The notes below the pieces were generated by a model, which saw nothing but the letters and a program-made list of their open reading frames with translations, searched no databases and had not been told where the DNA came from. Shown one piece after another: positions 35,285-46,432 of a DNA stretch of 64,000 bases; position 1 is the first letter of the stretch; the number at the start of each line of letters is the position of its first letter. Location of the stretch: contig OW799233.1 of NCBI GenBank assembly GCA_941918925.1, positions 48,631,341-48,695,340 of the forward strand, read 5' to 3'. Source of the DNA: Phyto melanocephala. Its lineage: Eukaryota; Arthropoda; Insecta; Diptera; Rhinophoridae. The position numbers were made by a program, and so were the translations under genes.

Positions 35285-36187
35285 ACAAGTAAGAGCGATA
35301 TATTCGGCCGTGCCGAATATTATATACCCTTCACACCGTGTAGTCATGCAACAACAGTAGTTTGTATCGCCATTCCATATGATATACGTACAATATGAAA
35401 TACGTACATACATATAAAAACCATACATATATAAAAACATCCCATTGTAAAATTATAAATTTACGTTTGTATGTTAAAAAAAAAAAAAATTAAAAAAAAT
35501 AAAAAAAAAATTAAAAAAAAAATTAAAAAAAAAAATATTAAAAAAAAAAATTAAAAAAAAAAAAATTAAAAAAAAAAATTTTAAAAAATAATTAAAACAT
35601 ATATAATAAATATAAAACAAAAAAAATAAAAAAAAAAAATAAAAAAAAAATTAAAAAAAAAATAATAAAAATATAAATAATATATTAAATAAAAAATAGA
35701 AAAAAAAATTAAAAAAAATTAAAAAAAAAATATAAAAAAAATAAAAAAATTTTTTTTTGGCTCAGCTGGGATTCAATGCCACGTTTTCTCTAACCAGTAT
35801 ACACGTTTGTATGTATGTATGTTGTTGTTGTAATGTTGTTTTTGTGAAAAAAAAATCGAGGTGGTCGTGGGTTTTTGCTCATATCTCAGTTGTTTATGTA
35901 CCGATGTTTCTGATTTTCAATACCGATCTACTCCCGAATATTTCTGATATTCTAATACCTCACCCGAGTCCAAGCGATGTCGGGGGGCTTCAAAAAGTTG
36001 ATTTCAACATACACACGGACAGACGGTCAGACGGACAGACGGACAGACTGACAGGGCTTAATCGACTCCCCTATTCATAAGCTTTCAGAAAATATATACT
36101 TTATGGGGTCGGAAATCAAAATTGTAGAAATTTCGCACGGAAAGACAAACCTATATATACCCTTTTTCAATGTGTGAAGGGTATAAT
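35285..36187 (+). repeat. Family A repeat, complete copy, left arm of an inverted pair
   Basis: It starts ACAAGTAAGAGCGATATATT with the TTCGGCCGTGCCGAA hairpin. It has an A/T-only tract of about 280 bp (35470-35750), the reversed tRNA-like arm (GGCTCAGCTGGGATTCAATG), a GACAGACGG run (36020-36052), TACTTTATGGGGTCGG and the end hairpin to 36187. It is close to the copy at 36280 in opposite orientation. Confidence 0.78.
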
Positions 36188-36279
36188 AATGCTGCAAAGG
36201 ATGCATATAGTGTGAGTACAGCTAATGCTGGCAGAGCGTTTTTATGTTCAGGAATATTTTTATACATGTATAAGTTGTA

Positions 36280-37054
36280 TTTTTATACCCTTCACACAGT
36301 GAAAAAGGGTATATATAGGTTTGTCATGTCGTGTGAAATTTCTACAATTTTGATTTCCGACCCCATAAAGTATATATTTTCTGAAAGCTTATGAATAGGG
36401 AAGTCGATTAAGCCCTGTCAGTCTGTCCGTCTGTCCGTCTGACCGTCTGTCCGTCTGTCCGTGTGTATGTTGAAATCAACTTTTTGAAGCCCCCCCACAT
36501 AGGTTGGACTCGGGTGAGGTATTAAAATATCAGAAATATTCGGGAGTAGATCGGTATTGAAAATCAGAAACATCGGTACATAAGCAACTGAGATATGAGC
36601 AAAAAACCCACGACCACCTCGATTTTTTTTCACAAAAACAACATTACAACAACAACATACATACATACAAACGTGTATACTGGTTAGAGAAAACGTGGCA
36701 TCGAATCCCAGCTGAGCCAAAAAAAAATTTTTTTAATTTTTTAAAAAATTTTTTTTTTTATTTTTTATTTAATATATTATTTATATTTTTATTATTTTTT
36801 TTTTTTAATTTTTTTTTTTAATTTTTTTTTTAATTTTTTTTTTGTTTTATATATAATAATTATAATTATATATAATATTTTTTTTTAAATTTTTTTTTAA
36901 ATTTTTTTTTTTTCGTTTTTTTAACATACATACGTGAATTTATAATTTTACAATGGGATGTTTTTATATATGTATGTACGTATTTCATATGGGATGAATG
37001 GTGTGAAGGGTATATAAGATTCGGCACGGCCGAATATAGCGCTCTTACTTGTTT
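36280..37054 (-). repeat. Family A repeat, complete copy, right arm of an inverted pair
   Basis: It begins TACCCTTCACACAGTGAAAA and has GTCTGTCCGTCTGTCCGTCT at about 36420. The tRNA-like arm TGGTTAGAGAAAACGTGGCA continues ATCGAATCCC (36681-36718), followed by a T-rich tract to about 36912. It ends GCACGGCCGAATATAGCGCT then CTTACTTGTTTT. The T tract is shorter than the A tract of its partner. Confidence 0.78.
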
Positions 37055-37059
37055 TAAAT

Positions 37060-37830
37060 CATTGTGTTTGTGTTTGTTATATTTTTAAATTTTTTTTCTT
37101 ATAGAAACTTACCAAGTAGTGTCAATTACTTGTATGTTACTATTTGTTTTGTAGAGGACGACAAAAGAAACTCAAATATTTACAGTGTTTCCCAAGTGAA
37201 TGCAATTTCATTTGCTATTTAGTTTTACTACTTTGTTGGCAATATTTTGAAAATTAATGTAACAATCTATAAATCATTATGTCTGTAATAGCAATACATT
37301 GAATGTATGCGCATTCTTTAATTTCTTTTGCTGCAATTTAGGTTGATGATAGTAAGCAACGCGATACAAGCTAAAGAAGAAACATAGGATTGAATAAATT
37401 GTACGATTGTAGTTCCTCTTTATGATTGTTATGTTTACCCTAATTATCATGCAATTATCATATTATTATTACAAACAAAATATATATTTTTTGTTAATTT
37501 TATTTCAACAAAAACAAATGTCGGCGCCAGGGAATGAAAATGGCTTTAATGATTTTGTACCAAGTATGAATACAAAATGTACTTTTTACATGACGGTACC
37601 ATTTTTTTAATATTTATTAATAAAAACAGAAACTTAACAAAAATGTTTATAAAAATTCAGAAGTATACAATAAAAAAACATAAACTCAACAAAAATGGGT
37701 ATACAAATCTTGTATACAATAAATAAAAAATATTAAATATGACATTCAAACGTACATACGTAGAGATCGGTAATTTAACAACTTTTATTCATTAAATACT
37801 TTTAGATAATAAATTTTCTATTAATTTAAA
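37060..37830. other. No recognisable feature
   Basis: AT-rich sequence between a family A repeat and a hAT remnant; nothing supported. Confidence 0.4.
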
Positions 37831-37831
37831 A

Positions 37832-38099
37832 TTAAAGCAATAAGAACTTGTTGACTTCAATTATTATTTTGTTGGTAACAATGGAAACGTGTAGTCTTTT
37901 TCTTTCCTTTGTTTTAATTAGGTTTTGAAAAGAAAAAACTCGTTCGACGTTGGCCAAGGAATGTGGAATAGACAGAATTCTTCTTACAAGTCTTGAAATA
38001 TCTGCGAACATGAACACATTTAATTAAAATTCGTCTGTAATACTTTAGACAAAAAATAGGAAATATTTGAGTCTTTTTGTGATCTAAGTTCAATAACAT
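37832..38099 (-). pseudogene. hAT transposase C-terminal dimerisation domain relic
   Basis: The minus-strand frame contains ISRLVRRILSIPHSLANVER followed by VFSFQNLIKTKERKRLHVS. This is the hAT C-terminal signature, usually of form LSIPxSxAxVERVFS...NKxRNRL. An overlapping frame upstream (DHKKTQIFPIFCLKYY) continues the same region across a frameshift near 38015. No transposase core or terminal repeats were found nearby. The BED finger at 4382 need not be from the same family. Confidence 0.65.
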
Positions 38100-38311
38100 C
38101 GGCTAGTGCTACATACTGATTATTTATTGCTTTAAAGTTTGTTTATTCGTGTGAAACATTTTCACAAGAAAAGGTACTATTGAATTTGTTTCTCCGATAA
38201 TAACTTTTTCTGGAGTAGACTTATCGAACCATTTTAGTAATTCATTATTAAAGTCCACCTTATATTTATGCTTACGAATCATAAGTAAAATAAAATACAT
38301 ATAGCATCAGC

Positions 38312-38434
38312 CAAGGCAAATTCATGTACCAGGTGGTGCCAAATTAACAGGTGATTTTTTTAAGAAAGAACAAAAGTACTAGGCAGATTTTGTTGTTGCA
38401 GACTTGACACCACCTGGTTAATGAATTCGCTTTG
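38312..38434. mobile_element. 123-bp foldback element with CAAGGC-type ends
   Basis: The left end CAAGGCAAATTCATGTACCA and the right end are inverted for about 28 bp, into AGGTGGTG. The first bases resemble the ends of the element at 45909-46116. A target duplication is not evident. Confidence 0.55.
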
Positions 38435-38439
38435 ACAAC

Positions 38440-38930
38440 AGCATTGCAACAAAAACAGAGAAGCTGACAGTATAATATAAAATATACACAAACAAATTAA
38501 AGAGAACATGGACAAATTTTTAAATTGTACCAAGAAGCTCGCGGTTGTACCACGGCACCAACAAGGTCAAAAATATACCATAAAAAGTACAATTGTACCA
38601 TGAATTCCATCCCTGGTCGACGCAAGATTCTAATGGTGTATTTGCACTCGACAATCTCCAAAATTCGCCGGTTGTCAGAAGCTATCTTTGAAATGCTAAA
38701 TAAAAATTGAGGAGTGCAAATAAAACTTAAATTGGAACGAAATTGAACATATCGAGCAAAAGATACAGAATTTTGTAAAAAACTTGTTTCGGTCCTGTGC
38801 TTCTTATATAAGTTTAAAGAAACCTTATTTTTTAAAAAATAAATTATTTATCTTATTTATTGCACCTGTATAAATACAACTTTTTATATAAATATCTTTA
38901 ACACTTTATCGTACATTTTATTTATTTCTT
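38440..38930. other. No recognisable feature
   Basis: Short stretch with repeated TTGTACCA motifs (38525-38610) but no gene. Confidence 0.35.
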
Positions 38931-38935
38931 TAAAT

Positions 38936-39300
38936 GTAATGTAATGTAATGTAATGTAATGTAATGTAATGTAATGTAATGTAATGTAATGTAATGTAAT
39001 GTAATGTAATGTAATGTAATGTAATGTAATGTAATGTAATGTAATGTAATGTAATGTAATGTAATGTAATGTAATGTAATGTAATGTAATGTAATGTAAT
39101 GTAATGTAATGTAATGTAATGTAATGTAATGTAATGTAATGTAATGTAATGTAATGTAATGTAATGTAATGTAATGTAATGTAATGTAATGTAATGTAAT
39201 GTAATGTAATGTAATGTAATGTAATGTAATGTAATGTAATGTAATATAATGTAATGTAATATAATGTAATGTAATGTAATGTAATGTAATGTAATGTAAT
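38936..39300. repeat. Pentanucleotide array (GTAAT)n, about 73 units
   Basis: An unbroken 365-bp run of GTAAT carries only two changed units (ATAAT at 39246 and 39261), both near the right end. The near-perfect homogeneity implies recent expansion. On the minus strand it gives a spurious repetitive ORF. Confidence 0.95.
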
Positions 39301-39304
39301 GTAT

Positions 39305-42245
39305 TGTTAAGAAATAGTGTAATCATACTGTATTTTCACTTATCATTTAGTGGTTATTTGTAATTTTAAATGGCTCCGAATATGATCACACAACCGTGTC
39401 GAAGTTTTCATATGAAGCAAACATTTACTGATAAAGTAAAAGTAAACACTTGATTATCGTAACGATATACATAGATGATAATATAAAACATAAATATATA
39501 TTACACTGTTTTCGAAAACCAAATATTGTTTAAGAGATTTTATTATACGATTGTCGTGATCATGTCGTAGCCATGGTTGTTGTTTGGCGTAGTAGAAACG
39601 CAGCCCGGTTATAGACAAATTTTTTATAAGTTAATCTCTAAATACTAATATAAACCGGGTCCGCAGGTTTTCGTTTTTTAACATTATGCGTTGCATTTTA
39701 ATCACCGCAAGAAAATATGGCGTTCTTCTGTTGAAGTAGGTGTACTTTTATGCTTCTATTTGCATTGATAGCTTCAAACATTTTGATTTTCGTAAATGTC
39801 TTAAGCAAATTGTTGATCTCGAGGTCTTTTGATCTTAAAATAATTTATCTAAACTTTGCCAATATTTCGATATTCTTTGAATATCATCTTCGGGATAATA
39901 ATATAAAATATATTTTGTATTTTGATTTTCTTTAAAAATATGTTGCTGACTTTTGGGCATATTTTGTTTGGAAATAAGCAATTTTACAATCAAGTTTGGT
40001 TATAGAGAAGGCTTAAAAGCCAAAGCAAATTGTCAACGTATTGAGATAACTGCAAAGAAGAGAGACACATCAGCAATAGCCATTATTGACTGAACTAGCC
40101 TGTACAAATGTTTCTTTATGGATTATATCAATTGCTCTCGTTAATGCCACACGATACAGTATACAAAGAATGATTATGTCACCTCTCTTGTGGAATCATG
40201 TTGTTAACAAATTGGTCGAGAAATTGAAGGGATTTTTTTTAATTTCAATTTTATGCTATAAGTTCAATGCGATAATGACAGAATATCTAGGAAAAGTTAG
40301 TTATCCGATACTAGCTGAGTGGAATGCATTTTCAAAACCAGCTACGGTTTCATCATTAGCACTCTTTTGATCAGAACTACAAGTGCTGTATGTAAATATC
40401 AGCTATTTAACTCAGTAAAAGAATGTTCAAATCTAATATTAAATAATATTTTCTGGCGATAAATCGCTAAATTTAATAAATTAATCAATTAAATAAATTA
40501 ACGAAAATTTGGCTGCTTCTTTTTTTTTTTTTTTTTAATTTACTCCAGAATTTATAATATTTATAATAATATAAATAATATTTTCCATTATATTGGGGTT
40601 AAAGGTGCCCTACGAACTATCTCGGAGCCTTGCTTGAGCTGCCACCATTACATTTGTTTGTCATAGATAATATACGCTCTAGTGCCACACAACTTCAGGA
40701 GTTTAATAGCCCGAACATTGTATGCCATGTAAAACTTTAAAGATCACAAAAATGTAACAAAAAAGCTATATGGTATAACAAAAAGTACCTAACTAAGAAA
40801 AAAAATGCTTAAACAAAATTTTATATACAGCTGCACAATTTATCTTAAAGCCCCTTTTAATATATTTGAATGTATTTTCATAGCCACCCTGTTAATATCA
40901 AAAGACTTCCTTTCAAAACGTTACTAGTTACTAGTCAGGACACAATCCTTTTCTAATACCCTGCATTTTTTTTACCCAAACCATACACTGCTACCTAAAT
41001 ATAAGCTTTTTGTGCATTAGAAAAAGCTTTTACAAATAAATCTAAGCACATTAATACTCAAATTGAGTCCAAGATTCTAAAAAAAGCAAACATTCTCTTA
41101 AAAGCAAAGAAGTACTCTTTATTATTGAAAATAATACAGTTTTAAAGAGAAAGTTTCTTTTTTTATGTTTTTGTTGTTGCTTAAATTTTTTGTTTGAAAC
41201 AAAAAAATCATTTGTTATGTTTAGTGGGCGTGTTTGTTATGGAGTTTTTTATGTTTCGTGTGTTGTTGTTTTTTTTAACGATTGTCTACCATTTTTTTGT
41301 GTTTATGCAAGCATTCCATTTGTTGTTGTTTACAGTTTCGTTTATGGATGGTTTTGTTGACCAAACTTTAAATAAAGCTTAATCAAAAAGCATGTTTGGT
41401 TATTGTTGTTGTTGTTGTTGTTGCTCTAACTGCTGCTACCATTTAAATTACTATGATAACGCCCTTTTTTATGTTTGGTGCATGTATAAATGTATTTACA
41501 TACACATGTATAATTTTAAATAACGTTTAATTTGTGTGTCATTTTGATTCGTTAAAGAATTAAAAATTATTATTTTTTTTTACGTTTTTGTGTTTTTTTG
41601 GTGTGTGATTTGTTACTGTTTGTGGTTGTATTTTCTTAAAACTTTTATCTTTATTTAATTTTTTGTTTTTTTTATGAATCTACATACATATGTACATACA
41701 TACATATTTACTTACGCATTATTTGTTGCTTTAAATGTTAATTTTAGATACATTTTAAATTATATGCTGGCATGTTGGTCTTCAGGCAGCTCGGTTCGTT
41801 TGATCCAATTTAAATTGTTATTTTAATAATTCTAATAAATAGCAGTTAAGCAGACTCATTCAAATAAAATGCAGTAGATCTTAAAACGAGTTGCATGCAT
41901 TAACAAAATATTTAATTGAGTCGATTAAGTTTTTAAATTGTGTAATAATATTTGTATGTAGATATATGTGCTACATATCTACTTATATCTATACATATAC
42001 TTATGAGTGTATATAAAACGCGTGTTGGTCGTTACGTAATTGATTAACACAAACAAATTCTTAGTATAAAAAATAGCAAGATTTTCATTACTTCAGTACG
42101 AAATTTTAGATCATCTTGCAAAAATACTTTTAACCCCAACGCGGCTTATCGAACTCGATCACATTTTACTTTTGTAAAAGCTTGTTTTATGTTGCGTAGG
42201 GGTGTTTACGAGTTTGACAAGCGGTTTGTTGTGAAATAATTTTAA
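39305..42245. other. Intronic sequence, no supported gene
   Basis: It includes a plus-strand ORF at 40086-40370 of normal composition (with ALVNATRYSIQRMIMSPLLW) that I do not recognise; it may be a decayed mobile element. A (GTT)n run lies at 41404-41422. Nothing else was identified. Confidence 0.4.
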
Positions 42246-42247
42246 TA

Positions 42248-42582
42248 GAGGAAATCACCCTTCGTTGCAAACAGTTCATGCAAATGTTGCAGATCTTGCA
42301 AGTCTATATATTCTTAAGTTTGCAACAACACAAAAACAATATACACTAAAATTACACTTCCCACACAAGCACTCATTTCCAATACTAGAAACAGTTGGAA
42401 ATTTTCAAAAGCAACGTTTGCAAAAGAATATACAAAATACTTGCAAGATCTGCAACATTTGAATCATGTTTGCAACGAAGGGTGATTTCCGCTATTGTTT
42501 TTGTGGTATTGCAAACTTTAGAATATATACTAGACTTGCAAGACATTTGCATGATCTGTTTGCAACGAAGTCTGATTTCCGC
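42248..42582. mobile_element. Composite foldback element with TA duplications
   Basis: The end GAGGAAATCACCCTTCGTTG is inverted at 42492 and again at 42582 (CAACGAAGTCTGATTTCCGC). TA follows both right ends and precedes the left end (42246-42247). So 42248-42492 is one 245-bp hairpin element, and 42495-42582 is a further half copy. TA duplication suggests Tc1/mariner-type mobilisation. Internal GCAAGATCTGCAACATTTG segments also pair. Confidence 0.65.
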
Positions 42583-42984
42583 TAATATTTTCCACAAGCA
42601 TTCTTCTTCTGTCAAACTGCTTGTATCGCCTATTTTCAAATTTTCCATTCCAAACCTTGCTTAATTAGATAGTGGACGTCGCGAAGCTTTTGCTTTGGCT
42701 ATTGCCAATTTTTTTAAGTTTTTTTTTTTATGAAATTGAAAATATATATTATTTTGTTAATTTCATTTTTTTTAACACACAAATATATATGTATGTAAGT
42801 GGATTTCTCACCTCGTTTATAGTAGGTGATTTCGCGGGATTATTAGGCTACACAACAAACTCCATCTAAAACATTTTTTATATGAAGTTTGATTTTTTAA
42901 ACAGCTAGCAAATTCACTACCATTCCACCTGTTATATATCCGTCTAGCTACTACAATTTATGTTTGTTTCATATATTCGAAAAT

Positions 42985-43747
42985 AAAAACAAGAGTGCTA
43001 TATTCGGCCATGCCGAATCTTATATACCCTTCATTCGTTCATTCATATAAAAAACATACATATATAAAAACATCCCATTGTAAAATTAAAAATTAACGTA
43101 TTTATGTTAAAAAAAAAAAAATTAAAAAAAAAAAAAAAAATTTAAAAAGAAAATAATAAAAATATAAATAATATATTAAATAAAAAATAAAAAAAAAAAA
43201 AAAAATTAAAAAAAATTAAAAAAAAAAGTTAAAAAAAATAATAAAAATATAAATAATATATTAAATAAAAAATAAAAAAAAATAAAAAAAAAATTAAAAA
43301 TAATATAAGAAAATAAAAAAAAATTTTTTTGGCTCAGCTGGGATTCGATCCCACGTTTACTTTAACCAATATACAGGTTTGTATGTATGTATGTTGTTGT
43401 TGTAATGTTGTTTTTGTGAAAAAAAAAATCGAGGTGGTTTTTGCTCATATCTCAGTTGTTTATGAACCGATGCTTCTGATTTTCGATACCGGTCTACTCC
43501 CGAATATTTCTGATATTTTAATACCTCACCCGGGTCCAAGCGATTTCGGGGGGCTTCAAAAAGTTGATTTAAACATACACACGGACAGACGGACAGACTG
43601 ACAGGGCTTAATCGACTCCTCTATTCATAAGCTTTCAGAAAATATATACTTTATGGGGTCGGAAATGAAAATTGTAGAAATTTCACACGGAATGACAACC
43701 CTTTTCACCCTTCACATACCCTTTTTCACTGTGTGAAGGGTATAAAA
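42985..43747 (+). repeat. Family A repeat, slightly shortened copy
   Basis: It starts ACAAGAGTGCTATATTCGGC and lacks part of the left region. It has the A/T tract (43105-43325), the reversed tRNA-like arm GGCTCAGCTGGGATTCGATC, a short GACAGACGGAC run (43583-43605) and the end CACTGTGTGAAGGGTATAAA. Confidence 0.75.
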
Positions 43748-43749
43748 AA

Positions 43750-44175
43750 AGTAGTTTTATCAAGCCGCCCGTCGTATGTAAATGTCCATTAAAATTTAAA
43801 TTACTGCAAATTATAATTAATAAGAGTCTGAAATATAAACTTTTTTTCAAACACTGTCCGGTATGATTAAGATTGTTTAAACAAACCAATTTTTTGTAAC
43901 GCTTTGATGGCTTTGCTAACCATGCGTCAACACTTTTAACTTTATTTATTAGAAATATATTTTTACTAGTCGAACATGGACAGAGTAGTAATTAAAATTG
44001 TATTCAAATACGTTAAATGATTCTCATTGAAAATTTAAGGAATATTAGTAAAACCAAAATTGTAATTAAAGAAATTGCATTAAACAAGACAAATAAAATT
44101 AAAATCATTTTGTATACTAATAATAGTTTGTTCTGCTATTAATCTGTTATTTTTTTTTTCTTATTCTAATAATAG
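43750..44175. other. No recognisable feature
   Basis: AT-rich, nothing supported. Confidence 0.4.
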
Positions 44176-44584
44176 CCCAGCAAAAAAATGTTGCACTAGT
44201 TCAATGTTAATAACATTTTTCACGACTTCTTATTCATAAAAACAAGAGGAGGCATAAAAAATGCCTTATCCAAATTCAAAATAGTTAGTCTTTATTGATG
44301 TGCTTCAAAGTACATGCAAATGCATGCAAAATATCTTAAACAATTCATGTAAACAAAAATTATTAACTCAATAAAAATGTTTTTTTTTTCCATCTACTAT
44401 GCATGCGTTCTAAACTCCTACATATTAGAATGAAGTGAATTTTGTTAATATATTTTTATTATCACATGCTCTCCACTGAGACGTTAATGTAAAAATCATG
44501 CATGTTCCACGTAAATTGAAACACTTCATCATGGGTTGAACTCATGCATTTACTATTCCTTTTGCAAGTTTTTTTTTTGCTGGG
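44176..44584. mobile_element. Possible 409-bp inverted-repeat element
   Basis: The left end CCCAGCAAAAAAATGTTGCA and the right end TTTTTTTTGCTGGG form an inverted repeat of about 13 bp. Inside are several ATGCATGCAAAAT-like words. The short, A-rich repeat makes this tentative, and no target duplication was found. Confidence 0.35.
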
Positions 44585-44589
44585 AGAGA

Positions 44590-45030
44590 ATATTAATAAT
44601 TTAGTTTATCTAATAATTCTTTGCTTTTAATAATTGGCGTAGCTAAAACTTTTTTCTGGACGCAACAAAAATTTTATTTAATAACTTTAAAATCTTAAAC
44701 TTATTTGAAATATTATCCCTTTCTCTAGAATATTATTCATGAATAAATTTTTTGAAGATGTTTGTACATTGATGATTTACTTTATCCTCACCAGCTGTTC
44801 ACACTAAAGGGAACCAAAATTTCACTTTTATTCATGATAAAATTTAAGACACAATCTACTTATCAAGAGCAAATCGAATTCAAAAATTAAATAATATATA
44901 AGTATTTGATCTATTTATCATTAAACAATTTTAAATTTCCCGATGATTTTTTAACAGTTTGGGTTTTTAAAATTTGTAAATAAATGCCTGTCCTTTGTTT
45001 TTTTAAGATCAATTCATTAAATGTTGGCAT
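44590..45030. other. No recognisable feature
   Basis: AT-rich, nothing supported. Confidence 0.4.
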
Positions 45031-45129
45031 GTTGTCCATCCATAAACTCCAATTTTCTCATAATTTTTCCTGCATCTCGACAATCCTGGCAGCTGTATTG
45101 TTTTCTTTCAGGGCCACGAGAATTGTGGC

Positions 45130-45330
45130 CTTCATGTATTCCTAAAAAATTAGTCTATGTAGTACGGTCAAATAGCATGATGTACTACTCTAAAACGTGA
45201 GATTGATTTCTCACCCAACTCGCCTCTCAATAGGCTTATAGTACCGTTTGCCTACTGGCAACCGTCTTGTCAAAACCTCATATCTATCAAGTCCAATTTA
45301 TCCAATGCGGGCAAAAAAACAAAAATAATT
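45130..45330 (-). pseudogene. Possible mariner transposase scrap
   Basis: A minus-strand frame with two stops reads QDG, then ANGTISLLRGELGEKSISRF. This parallels the mariner segment around the second catalytic Asp (WFQQDGATCHTA... to ISRFG). A nearby frame at 45020-45130 contains HNSRGPERKQYSCQDCRDAG, whose origin I cannot place. Confidence 0.4.
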
Positions 45331-45899
45331 CATCGCCATTTTATATTGTGTCATTGACCCTTGCGTCTTTAAACGTTCTTGAAGAAGTATCGTATTATTA
45401 ATGTTCAATAAAATAAATCTGGTACAAAGGTTGGTCACAACAGCTTGAATAGCCTGTTAAATTGTCATAAAATGGAAGGAATTGTCAAAGCACATTTCTT
45501 ACACAGCTCTAATTTTGATTAAAAAAAATTCAAAGAATTGCAAACTTTGTGCGCTTTTTAGTCTATTCATGGTGCAACGGCTAAGCTGAGCATTTTTGGC
45601 ATTACCACGTATTACAAATCTATTTTTTACACTGAAGAACCAAAAAGCAAACTCTTCACAAACGTTATTAGCAGACAAAATTTTTAGCAAATCTGTACAA
45701 AAACAATTTCTATTGTTCCGTGTTCACAGCCTGCATAGGATGATCGATTATTCGACTAATTCCAAAAACTGTTTTTCGAATAGTTTGAATTTTAGTATTT
45801 AAAAAAAAGCGATTTATTTTTGAAGAATGTGAAAAAACCGATTAACTGGTAAATATGTCATCAGTAAATAAATCATCAAAATGTTATTGCTTTTTGTAT
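45330..45899. other. No recognisable feature
   Basis: AT-rich; overlapping ORFs on both strands at about 45500-45800 match nothing known. Confidence 0.35.
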
Positions 45900-45908
45900 A
45901 TATAAAAC

Positions 45909-46116
45909 CAAGGCATATTTATTCATCAGGTAATTGCAGTTCGGAGAGAATTTTTTGTTTATATTTTTTATATATGAAGTTTGGCATTTGAAATAAATTA
46001 GAAAAGAGAGAAAATTGTTTTTTATTTATGCATTTTGACAGCTGAAATTTAAAATAAGTGTTGAAAAAAATAATCAGCTGGCGAATTAAGAGTACCTGAT
46101 GAATAAATATGCCTTG
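45909..46116. mobile_element. 208-bp inverted-repeat element with 9-bp target duplication
   Basis: The ends CAAGGCATATTTATTCATCA are inverted over 24 bp with no mismatch, reaching AGGTA. The direct repeat ATATAAAAC flanks both sides (45900-45908 and 46117-46125). A 9-bp duplication is usual for Mutator-like elements and excludes TA-inserting families. It is non-coding. Just beyond lies a small tandem duplication with GCCACCACGTTTTTAAGA (46144-46182). Confidence 0.75.
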
Positions 46117-46432
46117 ATATAAAACATAAATGAACATTGTTGCCACCACGTTTTTAAGAACCGGCCACCACGTTTTTAAGAGTAACCGGCTTTTGACCTG
46201 GTACTGCCATATTATGAAAAAAATAATAGAGTTTATGTTACTAGGAGGTTATAATAAAAAAAAATTTAAAAGGTCACTTTACTGACCACGGTAGTCAAAG
46301 TTACTTTTTTGTTAACCTTTACATTATAGGCAAGATGTAAAAATGACCCTTTGTGTGAAATACCATTTTAGTATTGAAGTCATACGTCTAACAGAGACAT
46401 TAGTTAAGCTAAGGTTAATGTTCACTAACTGC

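Noticed and set aside
35757..36080. Recurring ORF of about 90-107 residues (with VCMYVCCCCNVVF) in several family A copies, also at 28154, 36418 and 43329
   Set aside because: It spans the GTCY run and other non-coding modules. Its frame changes with A-run length between copies, and other copies lack it. Shared ancestry explains the recurrence better than protein function.
38922..39326. 134-residue ORF made of ITLHY repeats on the minus strand
   Set aside because: It is the translation of the (GTAAT)n array, which is open in this frame by chance of the unit sequence.
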